In this document: positions 51,956-61,509 of the stretch, one piece after another
Position numbering within the stretch: position 1 is the stretch's first letter
Layout of the letters: each line of letters starts with the position of its first letter
Source: Lysinibacillus sphaericus
GTDB taxonomy: Bacteria > Bacillota > Bacilli > Bacillales_A > Planococcaceae
Assembly: GCF_006864135.1 (NCBI RefSeq)
Contig: NZ_SADV01000001.1
Location: 427,030-491,029 of the forward strand
Length of the DNA stretch: 64,000 nt
Reading direction: 5' to 3'
Position numbers and translations under genes: made by a program
Notes under the pieces: generated by a model
Seen by the model: the letters and a program-made list of their open reading frames with translations, nothing else
What the model was told of the DNA's origin: nothing
The model's database searches: none

Positions 51956-52528
51956 TTATGAAATATGTTCGATGAAAGCTCGCATCATGATACTGCCCTC
52001 TTTTGTCCCAATGGATTCTGGATGAAATTGCAGCCCAAAGAGTGGGTACTCCTTATGTTGAATTGCCATAATTTCACTATCATCGCTGGACTTTGCTAAA
52101 ATATTAAAATCCTCATGTAACGTGCTTTGCTCAATAACGAGAGAATGATAACGCATTACTTCGATTTTACCGTCTAACTGAGCAAATAAGCCTGTTTTTT
52201 CATATTGAATAGGCGATAATTTTCCATGCATTATAGTTTTAGCTTGAACAATGTTTCCTCCAAATGCTTGCCCTATCGATTGGTGTCCAAGACAAATGCC
52301 CAAAATCGGAAACTTCGTATAAAGCTCTTTGATAACATCCACTGTTATTCCTGCATCAATTGGCGTACCTGGACCGGGCGATAAAATAATGGCTTCAGGT
52401 TGTATTTTCTGAATGTCTTCAATTGTTATTTCATCATTCCGTACTACTTTTACATTTTTCCCAAGCATTCGGATTTGCTGAAATAAATTATATGTGAATG
52501 AATCATAGTTATCGATCAGTAAAATCAT
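51956..52528 (-). CDS. trpG: Anthranilate synthase glutaminase subunit
   Basis: 190 residues, class I glutamine amidotransferase. Oxyanion/nucleophile GICLGHQSIGQAFGG, later LQFHPESIGT (catalytic His and Glu). Supplies ammonia to TrpE; in Bacilli the same protein may serve p-aminobenzoate synthesis. The start overlaps the trpE stop by 4 bases. No trpDCFBA follows: the next gene is convergent. Confidence 0.92.
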   Translation of the reverse strand: MILLIDNYDSFTYNLFQQIRMLGKNVKVVRNDEITIEDIQKIQPEAIILSPGPGTPIDAGITVDVIKELYTKFPILGICLGHQSIGQAFGGNIVQAKTIMHGKLSPIQYEKTGLFAQLDGKIEVMRYHSLVIEQSTLHEDFNILAKSSDDSEIMAIQHKEYPLFGLQFHPESIGTKEGSIMMRAFIEHIS

Positions 52529-53910
52529 TTTTTCACCTCCAATAACGCTCGAGCTTTATTTAACGTTTCTTCGTATTCAGACAACGGCACTGAATCGTAA
52601 ACAATACCAGCACCTGCCTGCACATGGGCACGATGATCCTTTATGATCATTGTTCGAATAGCTAGAGCTAAATCCATATCACCTGTAGCAGAAATATAGC
52701 CTACTGCACCTGCATAGACACCACGCTTCACAGGCTCGAGCTCATTGATAAGTTGCATAGCGCGGATTTTCGGCGCACCTGATACTGTACCAGCAGGTAA
52801 GCAAGCTCGAAGAACATCCAAAACATGTACATCATCCTGTAATTCTCCGATAACCTCTGATACAATATGCATAACATGTTTATATCGCTCAATATTCATA
52901 TATTTCATCAACTTCACTGAACCCACTTTGGCAATACGTCCAAGATCATTTCGCCCTAAATCCACCAGCATACGATGTTCAGCGATTTCTTTTTCATCAT
53001 TTAAGAGACCTTCCGCAATCGCGTTATCCTGCACCACTGTTTTACCCCTTGGCTTCGTACCAGCAATAGGATTGGTCGTTACCTTTCGATCATTCACCTT
53101 AACGAGACTTTCGGGAGATGTTCCTAAAATGGTATACGTACCGAAATCCATATAGAACATATATGGTGAAGGGTTAGAAGTACGTAATTGACGATATAAA
53201 GCAAAAGGATTACCTGTATATGGTGAAGTGAAGCGTTGTGATAAAACAATCTGAAAAATATCACCCTTACGAATATGCTGTTTTGCACGTTCAACCAGTG
53301 CTACAAAATTTTCTTTGGCGATCATTGGTCTGAAATCTAGCTTTCCAAACGTCGTGTCGTCAAATGTTGTTCCAGCATAAAGTTGCTCCTTCATCATAGA
53401 AATAGCCAATTCCATCGCTTCAAGAGAACGTCCTTCATCAAATAAATCGATTGCTGCTAGTGTAATCTCTTGCTTTAAATGATCAAAAACAATGAATGTA
53501 TCATAGAAAAAGATATGGACATCCGGCATTTCTAAATCATCCTGTAAGTATTCGCCTATTTTCTCTGTATAAAATGCTGTTTCGTAACCAAAGAAACCGA
53601 TTGCTCCCCCGAAAAAGGCAAACGGGTACTGCGCCTTATGAAATGGCATAACTCGCTGTAATTTTACTAATACATTAGCACTCGATTTTTCTGTTTCTCC
53701 ACCTTTGGAGAAAGAATAACCATTCTTATCTCCAATCAGTTCTGCAATTGGGTTGACGGCAATAAATGAGTAACGTCCACTTTCTTCATGCTTGGCAGAC
53801 GATTCGAAAAGCATCTTATGCTCCCCTTCAAGTGATTGATAAACGGAAATTGGCGTCATCATATCACCCTGTAATACCTTCATGGTAAACTTTCTAAGCT
53901 CAACTGTCAT
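52525..53910 (-). CDS. trpE: Anthranilate synthase component I
   Basis: 461 residues from MTVELRKFTMKVL behind GAGGAGAG; an in-frame ATG 51 bases upstream is not supported. Chorismate-utilising enzyme: PAGTVSGAPKIRAMQLI, LVDLGRNDLGRI, ILGTSPESLVK. The N-terminal feedback segment MLFESSAKHEESGRYSF resembles the Trp-binding LLES region. A T-box leader for tryptophan lies upstream, which favours TrpE over PabB. Confidence 0.92.
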   Translation of the reverse strand: MTVELRKFTMKVLQGDMMTPISVYQSLEGEHKMLFESSAKHEESGRYSFIAVNPIAELIGDKNGYSFSKGGETEKSSANVLVKLQRVMPFHKAQYPFAFFGGAIGFFGYETAFYTEKIGEYLQDDLEMPDVHIFFYDTFIVFDHLKQEITLAAIDLFDEGRSLEAMELAISMMKEQLYAGTTFDDTTFGKLDFRPMIAKENFVALVERAKQHIRKGDIFQIVLSQRFTSPYTGNPFALYRQLRTSNPSPYMFYMDFGTYTILGTSPESLVKVNDRKVTTNPIAGTKPRGKTVVQDNAIAEGLLNDEKEIAEHRMLVDLGRNDLGRIAKVGSVKLMKYMNIERYKHVMHIVSEVIGELQDDVHVLDVLRACLPAGTVSGAPKIRAMQLINELEPVKRGVYAGAVGYISATGDMDLALAIRTMIIKDHRAHVQAGAGIVYDSVPLSEYEETLNKARALLEVKK

Positions 53911-53956
53911 ACTCTTTCTCTCCTCTTCTTTGCTCTGCTCTTCTACACCAAAAATG

Positions 53957-54050
53957 ATCAATTATGCTTCGGCGTAATGGTCGATACCGCTTCTATAAAC
54001 ATTGCGTCCGGAATTTGAAACTGTGTAAAACACTAGTCATTCCGCCAAAA
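53957..54050. repeat. Dispersed repeat (family 2) between T-box and trpE
   Basis: GATCAATTATGCTTCGGCGT followed by ATAAACATTGCGTCCGGAAT and ATTCCGCC, matching the blocks at 20066-20085 and 20211-20285. A short related hairpin, CAATTATGCCCCAGCATAATT-like, occurs inside the T-box leader at about 54119. Confidence 0.6.
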
Positions 54051-54054
54051 CATA

Positions 54055-54350
54055 TAAAAAGGCCTTCCCATCACAAAAGGACGGAAAAGCCGTGGTGCCA
54101 CCTTCATTGGTCTTCATCAATTATGCCCCAGCATAATTATATTCAGCTGACGTTTCAATACTCGCTGAAAGAGTTAAAAGACCCACTCTATACCCTGTAA
54201 CGTAGGCAGACGCTAATCCATACTTTATTCAGGATTAGAGCTCCGAAGTCCATTCACTATTTATTTGTACTAGTTTCCACCATGCACTAGCTCTCTATAA
54301 CAAATAATAATAGTTACTACTCTTCATCAAAGCTGATAACATGTATTCAT
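54055..54350 (-). promoter_or_regulatory. Tryptophan T-box leader
   Basis: Minus strand. Stem I region contains AGAGAGCTAGTGCATGGTGG and the GAATGGACTTCGGAGC block. A TGG in AGAGTGGGTC is a candidate Trp specifier (about 54183-54185). The T-box core is AAGGTGGCACCACGG, followed by the terminator GGCTTTTCC ... GGGAAGGCCTTTTT. Uncharged tRNA-Trp would stabilise the antiterminator and allow trpEG transcription. Confidence 0.88.
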
Positions 54351-54378
54351 TGTAAAGCAAATAAACTAACAATTCAAT

Positions 54379-55449
54379 TTATTTTTTATTACGAAGCCAT
54401 TCATCTTCAGCTGGATTTGCTAGTATAATATTTAGTTCTTGAAAGATTTGACGTATAGCAAATAAAATATCTTGTCGCACATTTAGCATCTCCGCCGTAT
54501 CATTTGTTGTTACATAGAAACGCACAAGGACGCGATACGAGGTTGGATAAAACTCATCTATAAATACATGAATCATTTCTTTTTCTGTTTGAGCATGCAA
54601 ATAAATTTCCTTTTGAATGGTACTTAAAGCACTTCGTAGTTTTTCCTCTTCATTTTCAGCAGCTACAAATAAAAATTGCTCACATTTTCGTTTTTCTCGT
54701 CTCGATAAATTATAGATTGGTCGATTTACCAAATAGGAGTTAGGTACATAAACTAGACCTTTATCCCCCGTTTGAATTAAAGTACTCCGAAGATTAATAT
54801 CTTCGATAGTTCCTTCAATTTTTTGGTCCTCCGTTGCTATCCAATCGCCAATTTGAAATGGGTTATCTAATGCGACTGACATCCCACCAAAAACATGTGC
54901 TAGTGTATCTCGAATACCAAAAGCAATCGCGACACCAGTTAAGCCAATCCCGGTAAAAAAGCCATTCAAATTAAAATCCCAGAAAGAAGCAATCGTAAAC
55001 ATTGCCAATATCATAATGAGCACTTTTCCTATACGAAGAAAAAAAGGTAACAGGACATTTGGTTCCTCATCGTTATTCAACGGTAGTGGCTGCTTTGTAT
55101 AATAATTTAAAACATCGTATACGCCTTTGAACGCAAAAAAGACCATAATAGACCATACAAAGTTTTTAGTTGCTACATGTGTAAATAAAAAGATGTCTAA
55201 TAAAATTGATAAACTGAGTACAATAACGGCAGACATAAAAGCATAGCGAATTGCTTTATTAAATTGTGCGAGTACTGTTGCCTGAAAGTAACGCTGACGA
55301 TTTCTCAAAAATGTAACAGTACGATTAATAATTTTCTTTATAACAAACTGCTGAAAAAGCCAACCAATTACACAAAGTGCAACGGCAATAATAATTTCCA
55401 TCCACGTTGGGGTTGAAATATTAGGTAATAACCATTTCAATGAATTCAA
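54379..55449 (-). CDS. MscS-family mechanosensitive channel
   Basis: 356 residues. Four or so N-terminal membrane helices, then the pore helix GFFTGIGLTGVAIAFGIRDT and the beta domain (NPFQIGDWIATEDQKIEGTI; DINLRSTLIQTGDKGLVYVP; VNRPIYNLSRREKR). Opens under membrane tension to release solutes in osmotic downshock. Stand-alone gene with AGAGGAGAATG upstream. Confidence 0.9.
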   Translation of the reverse strand: MNSLKWLLPNISTPTWMEIIIAVALCVIGWLFQQFVIKKIINRTVTFLRNRQRYFQATVLAQFNKAIRYAFMSAVIVLSLSILLDIFLFTHVATKNFVWSIMVFFAFKGVYDVLNYYTKQPLPLNNDEEPNVLLPFFLRIGKVLIMILAMFTIASFWDFNLNGFFTGIGLTGVAIAFGIRDTLAHVFGGMSVALDNPFQIGDWIATEDQKIEGTIEDINLRSTLIQTGDKGLVYVPNSYLVNRPIYNLSRREKRKCEQFLFVAAENEEEKLRSALSTIQKEIYLHAQTEKEMIHVFIDEFYPTSYRVLVRFYVTTNDTAEMLNVRQDILFAIRQIFQELNIILANPAEDEWLRNKK

Positions 55450-55484
55450 ATTTCATTCTCCTCTAACTACTATGTATATTCACA

Positions 55485-55519
55485 GAAAAGGAGCCGATCA
55501 ACAATGACGATCAGCTCCT
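55485..55519 (-). terminator. Terminator after VWA gene
   Basis: Minus strand AAAAAAGGAGCTGATCG ... GATCGGCTCCTTTTC; strong stem with short T run, right after the VWA stop. Confidence 0.75.
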
Positions 55520-55522
55520 TTT

Positions 55523-56395
55523 TTATTGAATTGCATCATCCGCAAAAAAAGCCTTATTAGCAAACCAAAATTGCTGCTCATTAAAATTATGTTCATGCAT
55601 AACGATGACCGAAAATTCAGCATGGTACTTACGCTTCATTTCCTCAAGTACAGCCTTTGCTTGCTTTCCAACAAGATGCTGCCCATCAATAGGAGTACCT
55701 TCTGTAAAAATAATAATATCTGCTTCTGTACAATGTTGATTTTCTTGGAGCAAGCCCTTTACAAAATGGAGCACAGGCAGTACCTCCGCTTCTCCCTTTG
55801 CCCTATAATCAATAAAATCCTTAAAATCGGATAAATTTAAATGCCCATCTTCAAATCGAAAATGTACATGAACTTGACAGTCATATGGAACGATATATAA
55901 ATCTCGACGTTCACGATGCGCACTCATAAATAACGGTAAAATTATGCTTTTACAAAGCTCAGAATATGCCGCCATACCAGTTGTTTGCTCAAGGCAGATA
56001 ATAATTGGACCTGTTTCTTTTTTATATTCATCAAACGGAACATATAGAATATTTCCTTTTTTTATTGTTTGACGATGAAGCTTTCGACGCCTAGCTATCT
56101 GCCACTTTCGCTCATAATACAAGCGTTGCTCTTTGCCATTGGCCAATCGTTCGGCTTGCTCAACAGCTGGTATATTTTCATAAATTTCATGCATGATATC
56201 TGCCAATCCAAGTGCAAATGCTGCCATATTTCGCAATGTTTCACTCTTGTAAAAAAAATCTATAAAAAAATGTTGTTCGATGTTACTTAATTCCTCAAGA
56301 TGTAAGTTTTCATATAGAAAACGAAAAAAGTCACATTGTTCTGACGTGAATTCCAGATTAAATTTCTCTAAGAGTGATTTTACAGCGTCTTTCAC
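55523..56395 (-). CDS. VWA-domain-like protein
   Basis: 290 residues from a GTG with an ideal ribosome site (GAGGAGGTG, 5-base spacer); an in-frame extension upstream to 56584 is not supported. The C-terminal half looks like a von Willebrand A fold (GPIIICLEQTTGMAAYSELC in place of the DxSGSM MIDAS, then DIIIFTEGTPIDG). The MIDAS is degenerate. The N-terminal half is helical. MoxR-associated VWA proteins have this layout, but no MoxR ATPase gene is nearby. Function unknown. Confidence 0.65.
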   Translation of the reverse strand: MKDAVKSLLEKFNLEFTSEQCDFFRFLYENLHLEELSNIEQHFFIDFFYKSETLRNMAAFALGLADIMHEIYENIPAVEQAERLANGKEQRLYYERKWQIARRRKLHRQTIKKGNILYVPFDEYKKETGPIIICLEQTTGMAAYSELCKSIILPLFMSAHRERRDLYIVPYDCQVHVHFRFEDGHLNLSDFKDFIDYRAKGEAEVLPVLHFVKGLLQENQHCTEADIIIFTEGTPIDGQHLVGKQAKAVLEEMKRKYHAEFSVIVMHEHNFNEQQFWFANKAFFADDAIQ

Positions 56396-56524
56396 AAGCA
56401 GCACCTCCTCAGCACAATTTTTCAGATAATGTCTATAGTATAACCAAAATAATTTTTTGACAATACAATAACGCTTGCAGTATTTTGACGCTATTTTTAA
56501 TAAAATGTTGCTGTTACTTAGGCT

Positions 56525-56650
56525 TTTCAGCAAGGCGAGGGGTTGATTTACGTTCCGACTAAGCGCTTTCCTGGGGCGCTTCACTCGCTACGCTCGTTCC
56601 AGGGTCTTTTTATGTGCGAAAATGAAGCATCAAAAGACATGTGCAAAAGT
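56525..56650 (+). repeat. Dispersed intergenic repeat, family 1, copy 4
   Basis: GGTTGATTTACGTTCCGACT then AAGCGCTTTCCTGGGGCGCT, with GTGCGAAAATGAAGCATC further on; same orientation and opening block as copy 1. Lies between the VWA gene and the phoU terminator. Confidence 0.6.
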
Positions 56651-56755
56651 GGAGTGTTAACAAAGGGTTCGACACTGACTCACAGGAGAATTAGTAGCAC
56701 GGAATCACCCTACGCCATATTTACAAATCCTTAAGCGTTTGTTTTTCAATACTAT

Positions 56756-56783
56756 GAAAAAACGAGCCTATAATTGGCTCTTA
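56756..56783 (-). terminator. Duplicate of the phoU terminator hairpin
   Basis: AAAAAACGAGCC-TATAATT-GGCTCTTAT, nearly identical to the hairpin at 57007-57033. The pair brackets repeat copy 5. Confidence 0.6.
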
Positions 56784-56853
56784 TCAGACTGCAAAACAAA
56801 CGTTACCCCTAATGAATAAAGTTTTATATTTACTCATACTGTCGATTGGAATT

Positions 56854-56967
56854 GTTGATTTTTCACGGAGAGTGGCATGAGCTTGAGCTGAAAGCCCCGC
56901 AGGAACGAAGTGACGAGGAGATTGAGGCCAAGTCAGCGGAAAGCACCAGCTCGGAGTGAAAATCAAC
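56854..56967. repeat. Dispersed intergenic repeat, family 1, copy 5, with terminal inverted repeats
   Basis: Starts GTTGATTTTCACGGAGAG and ends CTCGGAGTGAAAATCAAC, i.e. 12-bp terminal inverted repeats around ~90 bp. The interior (GCCCCGCAGGAACGAAGTGA) is unlike copies 1-4 but the termini are of the same class. Looks like a small non-autonomous mobile element. Confidence 0.65.
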
Positions 56968-57006
56968 CTTTGTTTATTGATACACTTTATTCTTATGTCG
57001 ACAAAC

Positions 57007-57033
57007 TAAAAAGAGCCTATAATTGGCTCTTCT
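57007..57033 (-). terminator. phoU terminator
   Basis: AAAGAGCC-TATAATT-GGCTCTT hairpin, 5 bases after the phoU stop, with T run on the minus strand. Ends the pst-phoU operon. Confidence 0.8.
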
Positions 57034-57037
57034 GTTA

Positions 57038-57697
57038 TTAATTATTTAATTCATAATGTTTACCTTTGACTAAATAAAATAAGTGTTCTGCAATATTTGT
57101 TGCATGATCAGCTGAGCGCTCTAAATATCGGCAAACAAAGGTTAAATGTGTGATTTGAGAAATATGTGCTGGATTTTCAGCTCCGGCGCGTAGCAAGAGC
57201 GTGATTGTTGCTCCATATAAATCATCGACGTAATCATCTAGTTCAGCAATTTCCTTGGCATGAACAGTATCTTCTTCTGTAAAAGCTTTAATAATACTTT
57301 CTAGCATTTCTACAGTCTTATTACACATCGTTTGCAAATTTGTTGTAGGAAAGATAAGCGGCTCTTTGCCAATACGAATCGTCTCTTTTGCAATATTCAC
57401 TGCATAGTCCCCTACTCTCTCCATATCAGATGCTGCTTTGATTAGCACCATGAGACGACGTAAATCAGTAGCTACAGGCTGCTGCTTAGCAATCATTAAA
57501 ATAACACGGTCATTGATTTCTTCTTCAAGACGATTGATGATTAAATCGTCCTCAAGAATCTTCAAAGATGTCTCTAAATCTTGCTTTAATAATGCTTCAA
57601 ATGCTATTTTAAGAGCGTTGATACTACTATTGGCTATCTCGATAAATTGTTCTTGGACTTCTTTTAATTCCTGTTCGAAACGTTCACGCACTACCAT
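57038..57697 (-). CDS. phoU: PhoU phosphate-signalling protein
   Basis: 219 residues, two PhoU three-helix bundles (each with an E-x-x-x-D metal motif: LEDDLIINRLEEEINDRVIL; ELDDYVDDLYG). Cytoplasmic partner of the Pst transporter that tunes phosphate uptake and Pho signalling. 12 bases downstream of pstB. Confidence 0.96.
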   Translation of the reverse strand: MVVRERFEQELKEVQEQFIEIANSSINALKIAFEALLKQDLETSLKILEDDLIINRLEEEINDRVILMIAKQQPVATDLRRLMVLIKAASDMERVGDYAVNIAKETIRIGKEPLIFPTTNLQTMCNKTVEMLESIIKAFTEEDTVHAKEIAELDDYVDDLYGATITLLLRAGAENPAHISQITHLTFVCRYLERSADHATNIAEHLFYLVKGKHYELNN

Positions 57698-57709
57698 CTA
57701 ATCTCCTCC

Positions 57710-58543
57710 TTAACCGAAACGGCCTGAAATATAATCTTCAGTACGTTGATCTGCTGGTGTTTGGAAGATAACGTCTGTTTTATCGTACTCAACGACCTCT
57801 CCATTTAGGAAAAATGCTGTTCGATCAGAAATTCGTGCCGCTTGTTGCATATTATGTGTCACGATAATAATTGAATAATCTTTTTTCAGCTCTTGTACAA
57901 GTTCCTCAACTTTTAATGTAGAAATCGGATCAAGTGCAGATGTTGGCTCATCCATTAAAATAACATCTGGTTCAATCGCTAAACAACGCGCCATACAAAT
58001 TCGTTGTTGCTGACCACCTGATAAACCATAGGCATTTTGATTTAAGCGATCTTTTACTTCATCCCATATTGCCGCACCGCGTAATGATTTTTCAACGATT
58101 TCATCAAGAATTTTTTTATTTTTTATGCCATGGATACGTGGTCCATATGCAATATTATCGTAAATTGACTTCGGGAATGGGTTTGGCTTTTGGAATACCA
58201 TACCTACACGAGTGCGTAATTCTTCAACTGTATAGCTTTTATCTAAAATATTGCGCTCACGATATACAATTTCCCCTGATGTTCGAACACTCGGTACAAG
58301 CTCTACCATTCTATTTAGAGTTTTTAAATAAGTAGATTTACCACAGCCTGAAGGGCCAATTATAGCTGTTACTTCATTCTCGTAGATGCTTAAATTGATG
58401 TCTTTTAAACCATGATGATCACCGTACCATAAATTTAAATTCCGTGTATCATATACTACTTTTTTAGCAACATCAGTCGATGGCTTTATCGCCGTATGAA
58501 TCGATTTTACAATTGAATTTTCCTCTTTTATTTCCAGTACCAT
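57710..58543 (-). CDS. pstB: Phosphate ABC transporter ATP-binding protein
   Basis: 277 residues. ABC ATPase: Walker [21 protein letters not shown] loop [15 protein letters not shown], signature [16 protein letters not shown], Walker [14 protein letters not shown], switch His [13 protein letters not shown]. Energises PstA/PstC. The N-terminal ~35 residues are a longer-than-usual extension. Only one pstB is present, whereas Bacillus subtilis has two. Confidence 0.97.
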   Translation of the reverse strand: MVLEIKEENSIVKSIHTAIKPSTDVAKKVVYDTRNLNLWYGDHHGLKDINLSIYENEVTAIIGPSGCGKSTYLKTLNRMVELVPSVRTSGEIVYRERNILDKSYTVEELRTRVGMVFQKPNPFPKSIYDNIAYGPRIHGIKNKKILDEIVEKSLRGAAIWDEVKDRLNQNAYGLSGGQQQRICMARCLAIEPDVILMDEPTSALDPISTLKVEELVQELKKDYSIIIVTHNMQQAARISDRTAFFLNGEVVEYDKTDVIFQTPADQRTEDYISGRFG

Positions 58544-58555
58544 AAGGTCACCTCA

Positions 58556-59434
58556 TTAATAACGTTTTTGGAATTTATTTCGAATAAAGATGGCAATAGA
58601 GTTCATCAGTAAAAGAACTGTCATAAGAACTAAAATACCCGCTGCCGCTACATATTGAAATGCCTCTTGCGGACGTTTTGCCCAATCGTAAATTTGCATT
58701 GGTAAAGCTGTGAATTGGCTTAACAAACCATTAGGTAAAAACTGTAAAATAACAGGGATTCCAATAACAACAAGCGGTGCTGTTTCACCAATCGCACGAG
58801 ACATTGCTAATATACTTCCTGTTAAAATTCCAGGAATAGCTGCTGGTAGCACAACATGCAATATCGTTTGCCATTTTGTCGCGCCCATACCGTAAGAAGC
58901 TTCGCGCTGTTCATTCGGTACTGCACGAATAGCCTCCTGCGCCGCAACAATAATCACTGGTAAAATTAATAAACTCATTGTTAAACCGGCTGCTAACACA
59001 CTTTTCCCTAGTCCCAACATTCGAACAAAAATCGTTAACCCAAGTAAACCAAAAACAATGGACGGTACACCTGCTAAGTTGGAAATATTCATACGAATAA
59101 AGTCGTTTAGTCTATTTTTCTTTGCATATTCCTCTAAATAGATCGCAGTTCCTACACCTATAATAATCGACACTGGCGCAACAACAGCCATCAGCCAAAG
59201 TGAACCAATTAAAGCTGCCTTAATGCCCGCTTTGTCTGCAAAACGCGAAGCAAAATTTGTTAAAAAATCGATTGATAAATAGTCGACACCTTGTGTTACT
59301 ATACGATAAAGCAAAATAGCTAGTGTCACTAATGCAAAGGTCGTTGCTAAGAAGAAGAAGAACTTCCAAACTTTATTGAATGTAATACGCTTTGTCATTC
59401 GTTTCATGACGACCGTGTCATCAATATAGCGCAT
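58556..59434 (-). CDS. pstA: Phosphate ABC transporter permease PstA
   Basis: 292 residues from MRYIDDTVVMKRMTKR with AGGGAGG upstream; a start 42 bases earlier would overlap pstC more. Six membrane helices; binding-protein-dependent transport signature EAIRAVPNEQREASYGMGAT and a following G-A-T-K-W-Q-T-I. Forms the channel with PstC. The start almost abuts the pstC stop. Confidence 0.95.
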   Translation of the reverse strand: MRYIDDTVVMKRMTKRITFNKVWKFFFFLATTFALVTLAILLYRIVTQGVDYLSIDFLTNFASRFADKAGIKAALIGSLWLMAVVAPVSIIIGVGTAIYLEEYAKKNRLNDFIRMNISNLAGVPSIVFGLLGLTIFVRMLGLGKSVLAAGLTMSLLILPVIIVAAQEAIRAVPNEQREASYGMGATKWQTILHVVLPAAIPGILTGSILAMSRAIGETAPLVVIGIPVILQFLPNGLLSQFTALPMQIYDWAKRPQEAFQYVAAAGILVLMTVLLLMNSIAIFIRNKFQKRY

Positions 59435-59435
59435 G

Positions 59436-60383
59436 CTAGTAAACCTCCCTAAAGCGTTTCGAAATATATTGAGCAAATAAATTCATCACTAAAGTAAAGA
59501 TAAATAATGTGAATCCTACTGAATAAATCGAATAATAAATTGTCGTACCATAGCCAGCATCACCTGTTGCAACTTGTACTATATACGCAGTCATCGTTTG
59601 AATCGAGTCTGTCACATCTAAATCGAATTTAGGTGTAGATCCACCCGCAAGTGATACGATCATCGTTTCACCAATTGCCCGGGAAATAGCGAGGACAACT
59701 GAAGCAATAATGCCTGATAATGCAGCTGGTAATACTACTTTTATAGCTACTTCAAACTTTGTTGCTCCAAGAGCTAGCGCTCCTTCTCGCATACTGTTCG
59801 GGACAGATGACATCGCATCCTCAGAAAGTGACGTTATCATTGGTAGAATCATAATGCCTACAACAATCCCCGGACTAAGTGCATTAAAAAGTTTCAGCCC
59901 TGGAATGATTTGCTGTAACATCGGCGTTACAAATGTTAATGCAAAAAAGCCATAAACAATCGTTGGTACACCTGCTAACACTTCTAAAATAGGCTTAACC
60001 GTACGTCTTACTTTTTCGCTTGCATATTCACTTAAATAGATTGCAGAAGCTATGCCAAATGGTACTGCTACAACAACTGCAATAAGTGTGACTTTCAATG
60101 TTCCAGCTATTAAAGGTAAAACCCCAAATAATGGTTCCTTCCCTGAAAACGGTAGCCACTGTGTACCAAATAGGAAATCCGTAATCGAAACACGTTTAAA
60201 AAATTCAAACGTTTCAAAAATAAGGGTGAAAACAATGCCAAATGTCGTCAATATAGAGATAAGTGCCGCAGAAAATAATAGGGTTGGCATTGCTTTTTCC
60301 ACTATTTTCTTTGTTTTTTTATTGCGCGAATTTGCAATTAATTGCTGCACAGATGATGTCTTGTTTTCTTTTTGAGAAACCAT
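59436..60383 (-). CDS. pstC: Phosphate ABC transporter permease PstC
   Basis: 315 residues, six membrane helices after a ~25-residue cytoplasmic start. Signature DAMSSVPNSMREGALALGAT and FLFGTQWLPFSG, typical of PstC. Ribosome site AAAGGAGCA. Separated from pstS by a hairpin that probably makes pstS the more abundant transcript. Confidence 0.96.
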   Translation of the reverse strand: MVSQKENKTSSVQQLIANSRNKKTKKIVEKAMPTLLFSAALISILTTFGIVFTLIFETFEFFKRVSITDFLFGTQWLPFSGKEPLFGVLPLIAGTLKVTLIAVVVAVPFGIASAIYLSEYASEKVRRTVKPILEVLAGVPTIVYGFFALTFVTPMLQQIIPGLKLFNALSPGIVVGIMILPMITSLSEDAMSSVPNSMREGALALGATKFEVAIKVVLPAALSGIIASVVLAISRAIGETMIVSLAGGSTPKFDLDVTDSIQTMTAYIVQVATGDAGYGTTIYYSIYSVGFTLFIFTLVMNLFAQYISKRFREVY

Positions 60384-60404
60384 TGGGTGCTCCTTTCAAA
60401 TAAG

Positions 60405-60435
60405 AGAGGGAAAGAGCATACATCTCTTTCCCTCT
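60405..60435 (-). terminator. Hairpin in the pstS-pstC gap
   Basis: AGAGGGAAAGAG-ATGTATG-CTCTTTCCCTCT, a perfect 12-bp stem without a long T run. Probably a partial terminator or mRNA stabiliser allowing pstS over-expression. Confidence 0.7.
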
Positions 60436-60447
60436 ATGCATGTCTAC

Positions 60448-61422
60448 TTATTTTAAGCCTTCTAAAGTTTTTAAAGCCTCACTATATTTATCTTCTGGTA
60501 GACTGACATAACCTACTGCTTCTGCCATATCTCCTGCGTGTTCAAGTGTATATCTGATAAAGTCATACGCCGCTTCGCTTTCTTTCATAGCACTATTTTT
60601 CACATATACAAATAGTGGTCGTGAAAGCGGTGCGTATTCACCAGATTCAATTGTTTTATTTGTTGGCTCGACGCCATTTACTTTTATAAGCCCTAATTTA
60701 TCTTTATTTTCTAGGTAATAAGCGTAGCCAAAGAAGCCGATTGCGTTTTTGTCACCCGCTACACCTTGAACTAGCATGTTATCATCCTCTGATAATGTTG
60801 CTGATTTTGCTAGATCAGCACCGTCTAAAATCGTTTCATCAAAGTAATCGTACGTTCCTGAATCAGTGCCTGGTGAATAGTACACGATCTTTTCATCTGG
60901 CCAAGATGGATCTATATCAGACCATTTTTTAGCTTTACCATCTTCCACCCAGATTTTCTTTAATTGCTCAACAGTTAAATCCTTCGCCCAATCGTTTTCA
61001 GGATTCACGACAACTGATATGCCATCATATGCTAAAGGAAGCTCTGTAAAAGCAATTCCTGCTTTCTCTAGTTTTGCTTTCTCTTCATCCTTTACATGAC
61101 GAGATGCATTTGAAAAGTCTGTCTCACCTGCGATGAATTTTTCAAAGCCACCACCAGTACCAGAAACACCTACCGATACTTTGACATTCGGTTGAGTCCC
61201 TGCATATTCTTCAACAACTGCTTCAATAATTGGTGCGACTGTTGATGAACCATCCCCAGCTACAGCCCCTTGCAGTTTTTTGTCTGCAGCGTCTTGTCCT
61301 GAGCTCGCTGGTGCGCTTGTTTCTGCATTGTTACCATTTTGTGCAGAGTCATTACCACACGCCCCAAGCATTAATGCTGACCCCATTACCGCTGTCATCG
61401 TTAAGTACTTCCACTTTTTCAT
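60448..61422 (-). CDS. pstS: Phosphate-binding lipoprotein PstS
   Basis: 324 residues from [20 protein letters not shown] with lipobox LGAC (ribosome site GGAGG); upstream in-frame codons are non-coding. Phosphate-pocket motifs [38 protein letters not shown] and [11 protein letters not shown]. Extracellular anchor that hands phosphate to PstCA. First gene of the operon. Confidence 0.96.
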   Translation of the reverse strand: MKKWKYLTMTAVMGSALMLGACGNDSAQNGNNAETSAPASSGQDAADKKLQGAVAGDGSSTVAPIIEAVVEEYAGTQPNVKVSVGVSGTGGGFEKFIAGETDFSNASRHVKDEEKAKLEKAGIAFTELPLAYDGISVVVNPENDWAKDLTVEQLKKIWVEDGKAKKWSDIDPSWPDEKIVYYSPGTDSGTYDYFDETILDGADLAKSATLSEDDNMLVQGVAGDKNAIGFFGYAYYLENKDKLGLIKVNGVEPTNKTIESGEYAPLSRPLFVYVKNSAMKESEAAYDFIRYTLEHAGDMAEAVGYVSLPEDKYSEALKTLEGLK

Positions 61423-61509
61423 CTCATTTGCCTCCGTCACTAACATTTTTATAGTTATTTGTCTTACAATCTTTACTATAATGACTAAATGTTGAAGTCG
61501 TATAAACAG

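Noticed and set aside
56395..56584. N-terminal extension of the VWA protein
   Set aside because: The GTG at 56395 has an ideal AGGAGGTG site, whereas the upstream stretch runs into dispersed repeat copy 4.
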